Shown piece by piece: positions 8,093-20,290 of a DNA stretch of 64,000 nucleotides; within the stretch, counting starts at the first letter, position 1, and every line of letters begins with the position of its first letter. Below the pieces are notes generated by a model that was given only the letters and a program-made list of their open reading frames with translations, was not told the origin of the DNA and searched no databases. Source of the stretch: Theristus sp. LFF4_11 (taxonomy: Eukaryota > Nematoda > Chromadorea > Monhysterida > Xyalidae); NCBI GenBank assembly GCA_030248135.1, contig JASANC010001336.1, positions 1 to 64,000 of the forward strand. The letters run 5' to 3'. A program made the position numbers and the translations under genes.

Positions 8093-11000
8093 GTCATGTA
8101 TTGTATGAATAAAAAGGGCCGGTTAATTTCCTGTCTCTTCGTTTTTAGAACAACGTGCCTTTTACTTTTCTCTGGTGAGTTTTTTTTCGGTTTTTTCTTT
8201 GCATTTCATTATTATCTTCATTCTGTTTTTCCCCGCGTCTACCACACAGTTCCCCATAGACTATTGTAATTTTTACTTTGAAAGGCAGAAACAGAAGAAG
8301 AGATTATGAAACCGGTTGTGAAGGAAACAGAGATTATTATTTCAGTAGCAAGTACCGCCATCCACCGAGAAAGGGATTTATGCTCCTCCCCAGAGTAGGA
8401 GAAGAAAAATAACTAAAACGACTATTCAGCAGCGGTTTTTGCTGAGTTATTGCGTGAGAAATTTTTTGCTGATTTTTGCTGAATTTGGTTGACAGATAAC
8501 AGTCTAACCAACCAGCTGATTGCAAATGAGCGCATCTTCATTTGGTTTTTCCTATTTCTCAGTGTTCTACCTAGTACCTAGACCTACGTCAGAGCTCCAG
8601 TAAAAAAAAATTTCTCATGCTGTTTGTTTTCGTGTTGTCCCTCATTTGTAATTCTGAAAAGAAATTGCATGCGGTTGGGCAATGCATAACATGCAAACTT
8701 TTTTCAAGCGAGCATTCTACCGTGTTCCGAAGTAATTTTGCAGAGTATCGTCAGTGGAAACAATGTGTGAGGCGATGAATAGACGAACGTCAGAAAACGT
8801 CGGTGCACTCAACTGACAAAAATGCATGGGTGTATAACGCCACGGAAAGCAGATAAAAAACAGGACTTTTTGTTTTACTTTTGCTCTGTATGAAAGACTA
8901 AGAAAAATTACATACTTTAACAGTTCACTTAAAAAGTTGTTGAGTAACGTTTTGGTCCATTTTCGCAGAGACGGAGTAACCCAGTGGGAAGAGTACAATG
9001 GTACATTGCGACTGATTATGCATTTTGAATAAAGCGCTCTCCTTGATATATTGCCGTTTCAGGAAGACTGGAGGCACAAACGTTTTGCGCCCTAAGGAAA
9101 AGCCCCACAACCGAACCAAACCCGTAAAGCGTCTACCGTAACCTAATTTTGAATGCCGTGAAACATTTTTTCCTATCCCCGTGTGCAAACGCATCCCGGG
9201 CCCCAAAATCCACCTGAATGCCGCGCATGGTGTCCTGTCCCGTAAGGAGTCCCGGAAATTTTCCCAAGAGCAAATTCACAGAGAGGTTGATGCGGTTTTG
9301 TGTGCACGACTGTACATTGTACTTCAGCTTCAAAATATGATAATAAAGTATGGCATAATTTATGTCGCAGAGCCGAACTTTTGTCCTGGTTGTCCAGTAT
9401 CCGTGCTTTGGTGCCATTGATTTATAAGTTACTGCTTTGCTCTTTGCATGTTTGCCGGTCGACTCGTGGAAGTTTTGAGCCTGGTTCGCCACAGCTTTTC
9501 TCTTGTTTTTCTATTTCAGGATTCCAATAAGATCGAACGAAAAATATATAAAATAGAAAACCTTGAAAAAAGTGTTGTTCGTCGTCAGTATTGTTTTTTT
9601 CGATGCATAAAATATCGCGTGCTCATTTGCCCTGGTTAAAAACTGTGGCGTGAGTTGAACAGCTGTTGCTTGATGTTTTTCTTCCTTTTGAGTTTTCATG
9701 AAATGAGAAAAAGCAAACCATTTTAGCAACAATGCTAGTTCTTTCTGCGCTTTTTTTCATCAACAAATCCACGTTCTTGAAACTTCGCATTTAATAATAC
9801 GTGATTCAATGACAATTTTGTAAACAAGATCATTAGCAATGACATATTTTAACTTTTTATTGTTTCTTCATTCCTTGAAATACCTAATTTATTTTGGCTT
9901 CCTTATTTCAACCACGATTTGAGAACTACGCTGGCATAAAGCAAACAAACATTCATCTTACTTCACCTCTGATGAAATGAAAGAGCGTTAAAAAACGTCG
10001 CTCATAGCGCAGCGGCCAAAAGTCAAATTTCCGTTCATTTTCATCCATCCTGTTAATCATTGAGACAGAATAGACATGGACTCATGGGAGGTTCAGAAAA
10101 CAATAAGCAGAATTAATTCCACTATATGCCTTGCCTATTTCACAGGTTTGAGTTTGATAATTCTGATAGGCACAACGTTTCGTTGTATTTCTGAGAGGCA
10201 TTCGTTGTATTTGTTTACGGAATAGCCGAGTAAACATAGGTACATGGCAGCTTTTTTTTCAGGGTGCAAGGAGCGCGCGAAATTTGAAAGAAAGAAAAAA
10301 GACGTTCAGAAACCTTTCTTTCAAGAAGAAAAACGTTCGAAAGCTATGTTCATTCTTTCTCTATTGCACACATGAATGGGAATGACATTGTATGTTGGCA
10401 TTTTTGAAAAAGATAACTCCTAGTCTGCGACTGATTCCTTTACCGTTTCCGTTTCCGTTTCCGTTTCCGTTTCTGAAATTTTTATCAGAAATCTAAATGA
10501 GCATTTGACCAGTTCTGAGCTCCAGCATCACGGTAAAAACTGTCGGAAAGCCTTTTATTTGCAGTCATTTGCAAGCACTCTGGCGACGCGCTTTTGTCCA
10601 CCACGCTGATTGGTCACCTGCCAGTGCACATCGCCCGATGTTGCCACTGGTTGCAAAATATACTTTCCCACAGTTTCCACGGCTCAGAAATGGTCTGATA
10701 CTTATTGTAGACTTTCGACAAAATTGTCGGAAACGAAAACGTAAACGGAAATGGAAACGAAAAAAAAACGGAAATGCTAAAAATTTCAGGGTTTATCTTT
10801 CAAACACACCGATGTTCGTACCCCTTGTTATTAATTTTCTCGTGGTGATGACTGTTTCTTGTTGGCCTTTTGGTTTGGCATTTGATCATGTAATTTTTTT
10901 CTCTTTCGAAAACAACAACAGCCAATAGAATCGCTCAGTATTATACGTGAATGTATTCGGGTTTTTTCCTGACGTGTGTTACAAGATGATAACGTCTACC

Positions 11001-12243
11001 ATGGTCCTGACAAGATTCCTTTATCATTAGATCAGGGGTTCGGTTGCAGAAATCTTGGGCAGAGAGTGAACAAACGCCGGAGTACAAGTTCAGAACTCTT
11101 TTTTTGGCTTGCTTTATAAACTCAGCCACGCGTGTGGGATCGTGTCGAGACCCAGTAAATACCGTATTCCGTTTTCTGCCAGGACTTACGATTCGACTGG
11201 ATATCTCTTACGCCTTATTTCCAGTTTAGCTACGCCTTGTTTATTGCCAAATACAATGTAACGTACATGTATACAAGCTGTTGGCGGTTGCTGGGTTATT
11301 TTATACTTTTTTTCATTTATTGTTATTTTTTTTGCTCTGTCGGTGGGGTAGACCTAGTCATCTAACACATTTTGTTGTGGCTTCTCTTGCCTTTCGCATG
11401 CAATCCCGCTTTGTACGGTTTCATGTGATGGGCTTCTAAAAGCTACAATCAAACGCTGTTTATCCATCCAAATCGTTATCCAAATCTTGACACACAGTTG
11501 TGTTTCAAAAAGTATATCAAGTAAACTTTTGACGCAATGCATGACTCCAGTAGTCTTTAGGAGATTTGAGCGCAACTTTTCCGTGCGTTATCTATGTTTA
11601 AAAACTGGATTCATGCATTTTTGCGCAAAAGTTGCGTCTTATGGTAATGCAACTTTGTGAGAGGGTTTATGTTTGACTCATAAAAAAGCTTATGGTTGCT
11701 TTTGCATCAACTTTTGATTAAAGATGCTTTTTGCCGCTTTTCGTATTGGTTTCGCGCGCATTTTACTCTTGTACTTGCTATACCGTAAAATCTTGCTTTT
11801 AAGGCCTCCCACATTTATGAAACCCCCGCCCCCTTCACCAAAAGTGGAAGTGTCCCACGGCGGGAAAAGCTACCAATTCAAATTTTTAATTTGTTAGGGC
11901 TCCGTGCCTTTGCAGTAGCCACATGCTTCTTTTTCGAAGCAGTTCTTTTCTTCGCCTCGAACTGGGAAACCAACTGTGGTGGTAAGAAGAACTGTGGCAA
12001 CTGCAATGGCACGTCGGAAAAAACGAGAAAATGTTTTTTTAGAAATTTCTTTGTTACGCAGATCGGATTGTGGTGAAACGTTGCCCATTTTTGCAAGTTA
12101 TTCTTTAAGGAACATCCCCTGAAAATTTCTACCCCAACTGTAGAGGGACGTCCCACAAAATGCCACCTTTTTCAAAGTTGTCGATTTTCTCGGTTTCACA
12201 TCATATGCAAAATTTTATGACGGTTAAAAGGTAACCACACACA
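8093..12243. other. Long AT-rich intergenic stretch
   Basis: No supported gene. The open frames here are short, low-complexity and lack splice partners. The only structure I see is a foldback near 10440-10790, listed separately. The env promoter or missing 5' exon, if it exists, would lie just right of 8093. Confidence 0.5.
10436..10792. repeat. Foldback with TTTCCG hexamer arms
   Basis: Five tandem TTTCCG-type hexamers (CCGTTT repeated, 10443-10473) are mirrored by complementary GGAAACG-type units at 10728-10785. TTTCTGAAATTTTTATC at the left matches the complement of CTAAAAATTTCAGG at the right. It is probably a decayed inverted-repeat element. Confidence 0.5.
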
Positions 12244-12686
12244 TACCGTATTACCCCCATTAAATTCCCCTCCCACCATTAATCCCCCCACCATAATAAA
12301 CCCTCACCCTACGACAAGTTTCCGAATAATCCCCCATGGGTGATTATTGGAAACCTGTTTGAAACACATACAGTACCCAGCGAATTCAGTGGCTGGTTGC
12401 AGTGAAAATGATGAAATTGTGCTACCAAAGGCCCCAAATGGATGAGTTAATGGTAATTTCATTACAAAACATTACAAAAGGCTGTTATAAAAGAAAATTT
12501 TTATGTAGAGTAGAAGTTTCTGCAACTTTCTTGCCTGCCATGCAAGGTATTTTTGCCATTTTTCAACAAACCCCCACCCCTAGAATTTTTTGTAAATAAC
12601 CCCCCCCCCCCCACCAATAAACCCTCACCCCTAAAAGTCGCTGACGTATTAATCCCCCATGGGGGTTTATTGGAGGTAATACGGTA
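12244..12686 (+). mobile_element. TIR element J, copy 1 (about 443 bp)
   Basis: Begins TACCGTATTACCCCCATTAA and ends with the inverted GGAGGTAATACGGTA. The interior is C-rich on the flanks and AT-rich in the middle. It matches the copy at 25431-25867 over its whole length. No coding sequence. Confidence 0.8.
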
Positions 12687-15600
12687 CATTGTACCTCGCC
12701 AAAACACGTGAATTGCATTGCATATTATTTCACTAGGTATTTATTCAGATGTTCCAGATATCAGATAGATACTCAATTAGATAACGCTGCTGTTGTTTTT
12801 CACTGCTTTTTTCTTGTTTCAACAGGCGATAAAAAAACGCTTTGCTTACATTTTGTCAACCTCTCGCCATTTTCAACAACCAAGGACGTTCGTATGAACC
12901 CTAATGAACCTCACACCCATATTTGGGTTTGAGTCGAATAGTGTTTGAAAAAATCACCCATGCATTTTCGTTCTTTTGGTGTGGTGGAATGGAAAGCTTT
13001 ACGCTTATTTAAAGCACAATTTTTTCTACTTTTTAATCTTTAGTTCGAAAAAACTGTTCGACACTCAGAAAAAAATCTTCTGAAATTTTGTTGGCTGGTC
13101 TGTAATAGTTAGGGTGCCTGTGCGTGGTGGGGAAATAGCAATAAAACCTCGTTTCCGACGGAGAAAAAAACGCGAAAAAGGCGTTGGAGGTGAAAAGTGC
13201 AAAGGCAGAAGGTAATAAATTTATGCGTGTTTACGAGGCCAAAGAAGTGTGTATGCTCATAAAAATGCGAGTTTCTGTGGTTTCGAAGGCATGTCAGAGA
13301 ACTTTTGCAGCGTTTTCATTTTTAGCTGAAATGCCAAGAGCACACTTGCGCAGGAAATTTGAATTTCCCCCAAAAAACGGTAACGGTGTAACCGCTTTTC
13401 TTATTTATGTAATTTAGACAGCTGTGAAAATTATTCCGCTGCTGCACTTTTTTTGCGAAAAAAGGGCAAAGCACAAATGCAGCGATAAACAGAAATCGCA
13501 AAGTGGAATTAGAAAAAAAAACGCGCTCTCAGCTGGTTGTCCACGCTGCGTCACATGCACACCATTGAAATGTCCTTTTCCCCTCCTGCCGCGATACAAC
13601 ACTCGTGCTAAATTTATCCTATTCAGAAACCGTTTTGTTTTGAAAACTACATAAACATCGTATGGGTGTACATTTGTACGTCGAGCAGGGTTCCACACGA
13701 TCTTCGACACAAAAAAACATCCGAGAGAAAAGTATACAAACATGTATGTACATAAAATCAAACATAAACGTTCCATAAAATTGGTAAAAAGCAGCATTTT
13801 CAGCAAATATTCTCTAATAACAACATTGGCGTTTTTTCGCCAAGAGCCCAGTGACGATAAATCAGTTTTTTTTCATGACAAACTTTTGCTTCATGTTCAG
13901 CTGTTTTTATTTGGAAAATCCTTTTATTTCTCTTTCGATTTTCGTCATCCGCTTTGAAAGGCCCGCAGGTGGAAGATAGGGATTATACATGTAGTTTTTT
14001 CTGTGCGTATTTTCTATCTGAAGACTTTTCGCCCCTTGTGACGTTGCGAGAGACTTTTTATTCCCATGATTTGACATCATTGAAAACATATGTACTTCAA
14101 GGTTGATAGATTAAAAAACAATAAGTTGGGTTCGTCTGGTTCAATGGTACTTTGAGTATGTTTTTTTGCATTAGTTTCTCAATTCTCGACAATTTTTTCG
14201 AACTTATTTAGTCAAAAAGAATGAATGATGCGTGCGATGAAAATACAGGCGTTCCTGTTCTGCATAAAGGCTTTTTTAATTGTGTTGAATTGAACATCTG
14301 TCTCAATAATTAATATTATCTTTGTTAAAAACATTTGCACGCGCAGATAAGGCAAATGTTTCACGGCTACGCGCGCGGCAACAAAACTGAACGTAATCTG
14401 ACGGCAGTTTTTTGTGCTGGAAAGTAAAAACCAAAACAAATCAGAATGTTGTTTCACGAACAACATTATTCTAATTCATATTCGGATTACGTTCGGGCGC
14501 GAAACAGCGCGTTCAGTTTTCAGCTGTGCGTTTTTTCCACAGATCTACTCTGCCTCCTTTGCACAAATCGATGTTGTTCCGGAAATCATATTTTTTATTG
14601 AGTGAAGCGTGGGTATTTTCGCTAAGTCCACAGATTGAAATAGCTCAATCACCTGACCATCCAGAGTTTTTCATCAGTAAAACATCGACTGCAGCTATTC
14701 TTTAACAGTAGATACAATGTATGCCTAGCTATGGCTACAGCAAACTGTTTTGCTGCATTAGCTGATGAGTATTTGACATTCTGTCGTTCCGAATATTTGT
14801 ATTTGACTCAAGAAACCGGAATATTTGTACAACATTTACACTGTTAAGGAGTATAAAGCTAAATTGCGTCAAATTGTTCACTTGTGCAAAAAATACAGTA
14901 TTGTGTTGAAGAAAACCTTTTTTACAATAATTAGTATGTGGCTATTTGTAAAAGGACATTTTAATTAAAAAACTATTCTGCTTCTACGTACATTCGTGTA
15001 TAATTGGCATTGTTATTTTTAAAAGCGAAAATGAAACCATTTCATGCGCACGGTGCAAAAGTGTCCTCCTATCCTAATGCAATTTGAGCTTCTACGAGCG
15101 CGCTTTTTTTCGCTTTTGACATTTTTTTGTTTGCGCAGCTTTCAGGTTTTAGATTGCTAGACACTTGGAAATTGTTTACCGTGTTTTCAGCGACGATAAA
15201 ATTTTCAAAAAGAGATATTTTTAAATTTTCACAAACGATTTGTTTCAGCTTTAATTTCAGTTACGCAATGCGACCTTTTCAGAATCATCAAGTTCACAGG
15301 CACAGTAAATGTTGAAATTTTCTTATCATGCTTTTTACACATAAATTATTTACCACAAAATTTTCCAAGCATCGCTGTAATGACAGTAAATGACAGTTTT
15401 TTGTTGTTGAATTTTCCAGGCTCCACCGAAAGCTGTTCAGCGTGCCTTCCTTTCGATTGCAACAGTCAATCGCAATCCTTCGCAAACTGATACGAAATGC
15501 AAAATTGCATACATTTCGATAAAAGCAAATAATGAAAATATAGCATGAGCGATTTTGCGAACCACAGCAATATCAGTGAGTGTGTGAACGTTCGCGAGTT

Positions 15601-16022
15601 CCATCGCGTCAAATATAATGATTACACGCAATTCACAGTAACACAGGTGCGTGAATTGTGTACCATTAAAATATGCAACCCTAATATAAGAAATCGCTCA
15701 GAAATTTCGCAAATTTCAACAGATAATACAATACCGGATCAAAGCAATTTGGTTATTTAGTGTCTTTGTCAGCATGTATTGAGGAAGTAGCATGGTAGCA
15801 GTCAATGAAGTGAACGCTCGGCCAACTTGTGAAGATCCGAAAGTAGTTATGGTGACGTGCGCTTTTTGAACGGAAAAGATTTTAAAACATTTTTTTCTGG
15901 TTTTAAGCTTGCCGGCGTTTATAAACGGCAGAAAAAACACCGCATTTTTTCAGTGGTACAATTTCGAGTTGTTGTCTTGTTTTTCTCGGAGTAAACGAGC
16001 CGCCCACTGATTAGCATTTCTC
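12687..16022. other. Intergenic, no gene seen
   Basis: AT-rich, with frequent poly-T runs. The missing first exon or exons and promoter of the GPCR at 16233 should lie here, but I could not identify a signal exon with confidence. Confidence 0.4.
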
Positions 16023-16222
16023 TAAAGGCCCATTCATGCACGCGCGCGCTGAAGCGCGTTGACGCGCGCGCTGACGCGCGCTAACATGAACGTGCCTATG
16101 AATGTGCGTATATGTTCTAAAACTGAAGCGCGCTCACGTGCGATGAAGCTGCGCTGTTTTTTTTGCTTCATGAATGTGTAGCGAAGTGACGCGCGCTGAA
16201 GAAACTCCATGAATGGCGCTTA
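16023..16222. mobile_element. CATTCATGAA foldback element K2, with alternating CG core
   Basis: Starts TAAAGGCCCATTCATGCA and ends CATGAATGGCGCTTA. The core has repeated GCGCGC/GACGCGCG blocks (16040-16083) that can fold on themselves. It ends 10 bp upstream of the GPCR splice acceptor at 16232. Confidence 0.65.
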
Positions 16223-16232
16223 ATACGTGCAG

Positions 16233-19212
16233 GCGGTGTTCGGCTGCATCTACGCGTCCGTGATTCTGGTCGCCGTTGCGGCCAACACGACCATCATCGC
16301 GATCGTCCTCAAACAACCGCAGCTGCGCTCGATTCGCAACTTCTTCATCGGCACACTGGCGCTGTCGGACGCTTGTTTGGCGGTCGTAAGCGGTGCGTTC
16401 ACGCCGTTCAACATGTTCACGAACGAGTGGCTGCTCGGCGAGTTCCTCTGTCGCGCCATCCCGTTCGTGCAGGTGCGGCTGTAGATGGTGCTGAAGTGGC
16501 ATTCATGAAACAGTATTTGATGACGCGTAGCTATGTAGGTTGAAACATATAGCTACGCAGCTCACCAAATGCTGCTTCATGAATGCACCTTAAGTCGCAG
16601 CATGGGTAAACCAGCAGCTTCGCACAGCGTTGTTGTTGTTGGTGACGGTGGTGTTGTTGGTGTTTGAAACCAGGTTTTTCGCCAGAGGCCTAACCCAGAA
16701 AAGCATCAGAATGCCGTCGAGTTTACTCTGTCATTAAGGGCCTGTTCACTCCTACACATCGTACATACTGTATGGTACGTCTGAACTTTTTTCTCAAAAC
16801 TTTCACCGAAAGTTACTCAATTGAAAAAAAACTCGACAGTTTGAGCAATAATCAAGCACTGTGCATTATTGCGTTTTTGTTGCCTCTTTGCTTCGCCATA
16901 GTGTCTCACTGAGCAATTCGGATTTTGAATTGAATTTCCAATTTTGAATTTTGAATTCCCACGTCATGCATGAAACTGTTTACCTATCTATGCGCACATT
17001 GAGTCTCGCAACCACAAGAAAAAAGAAAATAGCCACAAAAAAACTTCTGAAATAATACCGTAATTTCGAGTGATGTGTACACACAGGGCATGTGCATGTT
17101 TGTCTCTACGTACACGCTGGCAGCAATCGCGTTCGATCGTTACTTGTTGATCTGTCGTGCCGGGCGTACGCGCCCGATCAATCCGCGGCAAGCGACCGCA
17201 ATCATCGCGACCATCTGGACGATCGCAGCAGCAATGGCGAGCTATCCGGTGTCGAAGATGAAACTGCAAACGTGGTACGAATTCTGCGGCGTCTTTTGCG
17301 GCGAGGACTGGGAGAATAAGAAATACCAGCAGTACTACGGCATCGTCAACATCTGTGTGCAGTTCTTGTTGCCGTTGGCGATTACGATCGCCTGCTACGT
17401 GGCGGCCGGACGGACGATTCAGAAGGTGACTAGAGATTATTGTTGTTGTTGGGGATTTTAGGCGATGTTTTTAGCCAGGGCTAACACGGAAAAGCGTCGT
17501 CGAGTAGGGTGCCCATCCAGTTTTCTTTGTCATTAAGTGCCCCATACACCACTCGGCAGGGCTCGATCGCCCGAACGCACAGACAAAGACCAGGCTACGA
17601 GGGTGACAATTTCAGACAGTGCTAGTATTTGAATGGTTATGCTCGGAGCTCAAAATCGTGTCAGCGTTTCTTTGTTGTTAAAGTCTGTTCAATACCAAAG
17701 AAGAGCAGATTTTAGCGTGTTGCCATCAATGAGCCGTTTTGTGTACGAATGGTTTTGCTTTCAAATTAGAGCTAGAGAGTCATTGGCCTTCAATACTCAC
17801 GTTATTTATTCCACAAACCAATCACCGCAACCTGCCCCTCCTTCAATCTCTCTATTTTCATTTTCAGAGCTGGCAATTCCGCCAAAGCAGCACACTGCGA
17901 AGACAAGCGAGCGAGAAGGACAGTCGTAGAGACAGTCGTAGAGACAGTGAATCGACGCAGATTCAATCATCGAATTCCAAAAATCACATTTTCACCAATG
18001 GTTCCGTCGACGAGAGCACTCTAGAGACGACAAACACACCAATGAGCCCGTCGAGCCCAAATCAGCGACAGCGGTCGCGCGCCGGCAGCATCTTCAGTTA
18101 CACGTCGCCCGATCAACGGGACCTCCGAAAAATTGCAAAAACCAATCAGGTGACCTGATTGGATATTGGTTAATTTGTTAGCCAATCAATGAATCGGTTG
18201 GTCGATCAATCGGTCGGTCATCAGTCGGCTGGTCGATCGGTTGGTCGGTTGTTGTTGTTGGGATTTGTTGACGATGTTTTTAGCCAGGGCTAACCCAGAG
18301 AAGCGTACAGAACGCCATTAAGTAGCGCTTCCATCGAGTTTTCTCTGTCATTAAGTGCCTATACACCCCTCGGCGGGGCTCGATCCCCCGAGCGCACCGA
18401 CTGTAGTCTAACGCACTACCACCAGGCCACGAGCGGTATCAGTTAGCCAATGACTCAATCTTCTGCAGGTGCTGATTGCCGTTGTCGTCGCCTTCATTGT
18501 TTGGTGGATGCCGCACATTGCGGTTAGTCTGCTGCGTGATCTCGGCTTCATGCCCGGTTTCATGCGTTCACAGTCGAGTCTGTCGCTGCTAATCTGCCAT
18601 TCGCTGGCGATGCTTTCGACCGTCACAAATCCGATCCTCTACGGAATGTGCAATCGCAACATTCGAAATGCGCTATTCTCGTCGCGAAGCTCGTCGTCGA
18701 AGACGAAACTGAACACGGCGCTCAATAAACGGCTGATGACGAGCGCAAACGGTGGCACGGCGAAATGTCGAATAATGAAACGACTGCGCATGATGGATGC
18801 AGTTAATGCGAACTCGATGCACGCAAACTCATCAACCACGAATTCAAGCGAACTTTATGGTAAAACAGAGTTGAGAACAACGAATGGCGTTTTGCAAAAA
18901 ACCACTACAGAAGAAGTTGATAAAAATGGCAAATCTGAATCGAAATGCTCAAAAAACCGACATTGTGTAACATTTGCCGATGACGCCAACGCCACTGCAA
19001 CGTCCGGAAACAACCGAGAACAAAATCGTATCCAAGAAAATTCTAGCTCGGAAGCAACCTCAAAGAACAATAACGATGTGTCCAAGAACATTTCGAAGGT
19101 GGAAGAGCCCAGAAATGAATCCGAAACTGCGGAAACCGACAGCCTTCTCGCAGGTGGAGCAGCCGCGTTGTGCAAGGGGTCGTCGTTTGAAGAAATCACC
19201 TTCTATTTGTGA
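16233..19212 (+). CDS. Neuropeptide receptor-like class A GPCR (lacks first exon)
   Basis: Four phase-0 exons: 16233-16472, 17087-17425, 17868-18149 and 18469-19212 (TGA). They give about 534 residues starting at TM1. TM1-2 lie in exon 1 (ANTTIIAIV, LALSDACLAVV). TM3 ends in IAFDRYLLICR, the DRY motif. TM4 and TM5 follow, with CGVFC in the second extracellular loop. The long third intracellular loop (exon 3) is Ser/Arg-rich with three SRRD units. TM6 reads VVVAFIVWWMPH and TM7 TVTNPILYGMCN, the NPxxY region with Leu. The long Ser/Asn-rich tail ends in ITFYL. The pattern fits the NPY/tachykinin-like npr receptors, which couple extracellular peptides to G proteins at the plasma membrane; the ligand cannot be told. 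The initiator exon upstream was not found. SINEs S2, S3 and S4 sit in the introns, all antisense, and foldbacks K2 and K3 bracket exon 1. Confidence 0.85.
16493..16592. mobile_element. CATTCATGAA foldback element K3
   Basis: GGCATTCATGAAACAG at the left mirrors CTGCTTCATGAATGC at the right, with TAGCTAT and ATAGCTA in the stem. It begins about 20 bp after the GPCR donor at 16473. Confidence 0.7.
16629..16755 (-). mobile_element. tRNA-derived SINE, copy S2 (decayed, truncated)
   Basis: A GTTGTTGTTG tail, then a degenerate body (GCCAGAGGCCTAACCCAGAA, TCTGTCATTAAGGGCC). The tRNA-like head is missing. It lies in GPCR intron 1, antisense to the gene. Confidence 0.6.
16920..17013. mobile_element. 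Repeat N fragment
   Basis: CACGTCATGCATGAAACTGT TTACCTAT...CATTGAGTCTCGC matches 57610-57672 and resembles the right end of the element at 60826-60990. It looks like one end of a TIR element with terminus GGTTSYGCGACTCAATG. Confidence 0.5.
17437..17610 (-). mobile_element. tRNA-derived SINE, copy S3
   Basis: Its GTT-rich tail begins about 12 bp after the GPCR donor at 17426. The body and head (CTCGATCGCCCGAACGC) are recognisable, with a small deletion in the head. Confidence 0.8.
18249..18433 (-). mobile_element. tRNA-derived SINE, copy S4
   Basis: A full-length antisense copy, from the GTT-rich tail to CACCAGGCCACGAG. It lies in the last GPCR intron and ends about 35 bp before the acceptor at 18468. 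Confidence 0.85.
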
Positions 19213-19224
19213 TGTATTGCCAGG

Positions 19225-19348
19225 ATAATTTTTGTTGTCAGAAAACATTAACCGGTGTCATGCCATGCTTTGACCTCCGCCATTTTTTGACCGGGGGGGG
19301 GGTCAGAATATCGCATGACACAGACCGTTTTCTGACAAAATTTTATTT
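19225..19348. repeat. Small foldback with G-run core
   Basis: TTGTCAGAAAAC at the left is mirrored by GTTTTCTGACAA at the right, and CCGGTGTCATGCCATGC pairs partly with GCATGACAC. The core has a run of about ten G. It lies just downstream of the GPCR stop codon. Confidence 0.55.
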
Positions 19349-19497
19349 AAACCGATATTTTTTGAGTTAAAGAAAATAATAAGAACAATGGAAAAATGTA
19401 TCTCAAACTGTACTTGGCACTTCGCGAGTTATTAACTGATTATTGATTGATGAATCGATCGCTTAAGCAACCAGTCGATTGATCTGATTAATTACTG

Positions 19498-19730
19498 TAG
19501 ATTTATTCAAACGTGTCCGGACTAAAATGACGTCATTTGGTTTAAAAACGCCCGTTTGTCAATGTACAGGCACTAAAATGTCAGTTTGGTGTGACTAATT
19601 CGACATTCACCATTTGTTTACGGGAAGAAATCGGCTAAATGGAAAGTATGGTTTGCTGTGAAACGGCAAGCGCATGTTTTGCGGCACATGACGTCATTCC
19701 AGTGGGACACGTTTAAAAAAATAGGTCATA
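19498..19730 (+). mobile_element. TGACGTCA MITE, copy 3
   Basis: Runs from TAGATTTATTCAAACGTGTC to AAAAAATAGGTCATA, with the conserved interior (CATTTGTTTACGGGAAGAAA) shared by all five copies. It lies between the convergent GPCR and transporter genes. Confidence 0.85.
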
Positions 19731-20129
19731 CAAAAAAATCAATTTTTAAGTTCAGAAAAAATGCGCACTTGACCATTCCCGTTGGAACCAGATGATCTTT
19801 TTGGGTTTGCAAAATACGGAATGCCCATCACGAAAAAAACTTATAATGCTCACCAACAACGCAGCACAAACCAGACAAAAAATATTCATCAAGATAACGC
19901 TGATGATCAAAGCTTGCTGAACGTCCGCTGTTGCTGATTTACACCGCGAGTAACAGGGTACAAACCAACTGCAGGGTCATGAAACATGCGGCAATGTCTT
20001 GATTGCAGGGATAGCCAGAAGTTGTGGCTCACCTTTTGATTACCTATAACTTTCGAACCGCTATGCATATTCTGCTGAAACCTGAAACTTGCATACTCAA
20101 GAGCGAAATTTGAAACTTTGATCTGTCTG

Positions 20130-20215
20130 TCTGTCAGTTTTATTCTACAGCGCACGGCATGATACCAGAGAAGTGTAAGACACCTCGAGTAGGCAAGCAA
20201 ATCATCTGTGTGAAA
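20130..20215 (+). repeat. Dispersed repeat L, copy 2
   Basis: CAGTTTTATTCTACAGCGCA followed by GCATGATACCAGAGAAGTGT. It matches 3225-3320 and is not part of a gene. Confidence 0.55.
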
Positions 20216-20290
20216 ACTCACGAACACATTCACAAAAACTAACGGTACAGTAACATCGTGATCAGCTAGTGAAAGTACTAATTTATCTGT

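Noticed and set aside
9133..9492. A minus-strand frame of 119 codons near 9.3 kb
   Set aside because: It has no recognisable domain, start context or splice partner. It may be part of a decayed repeat, but I found no second copy in the window.
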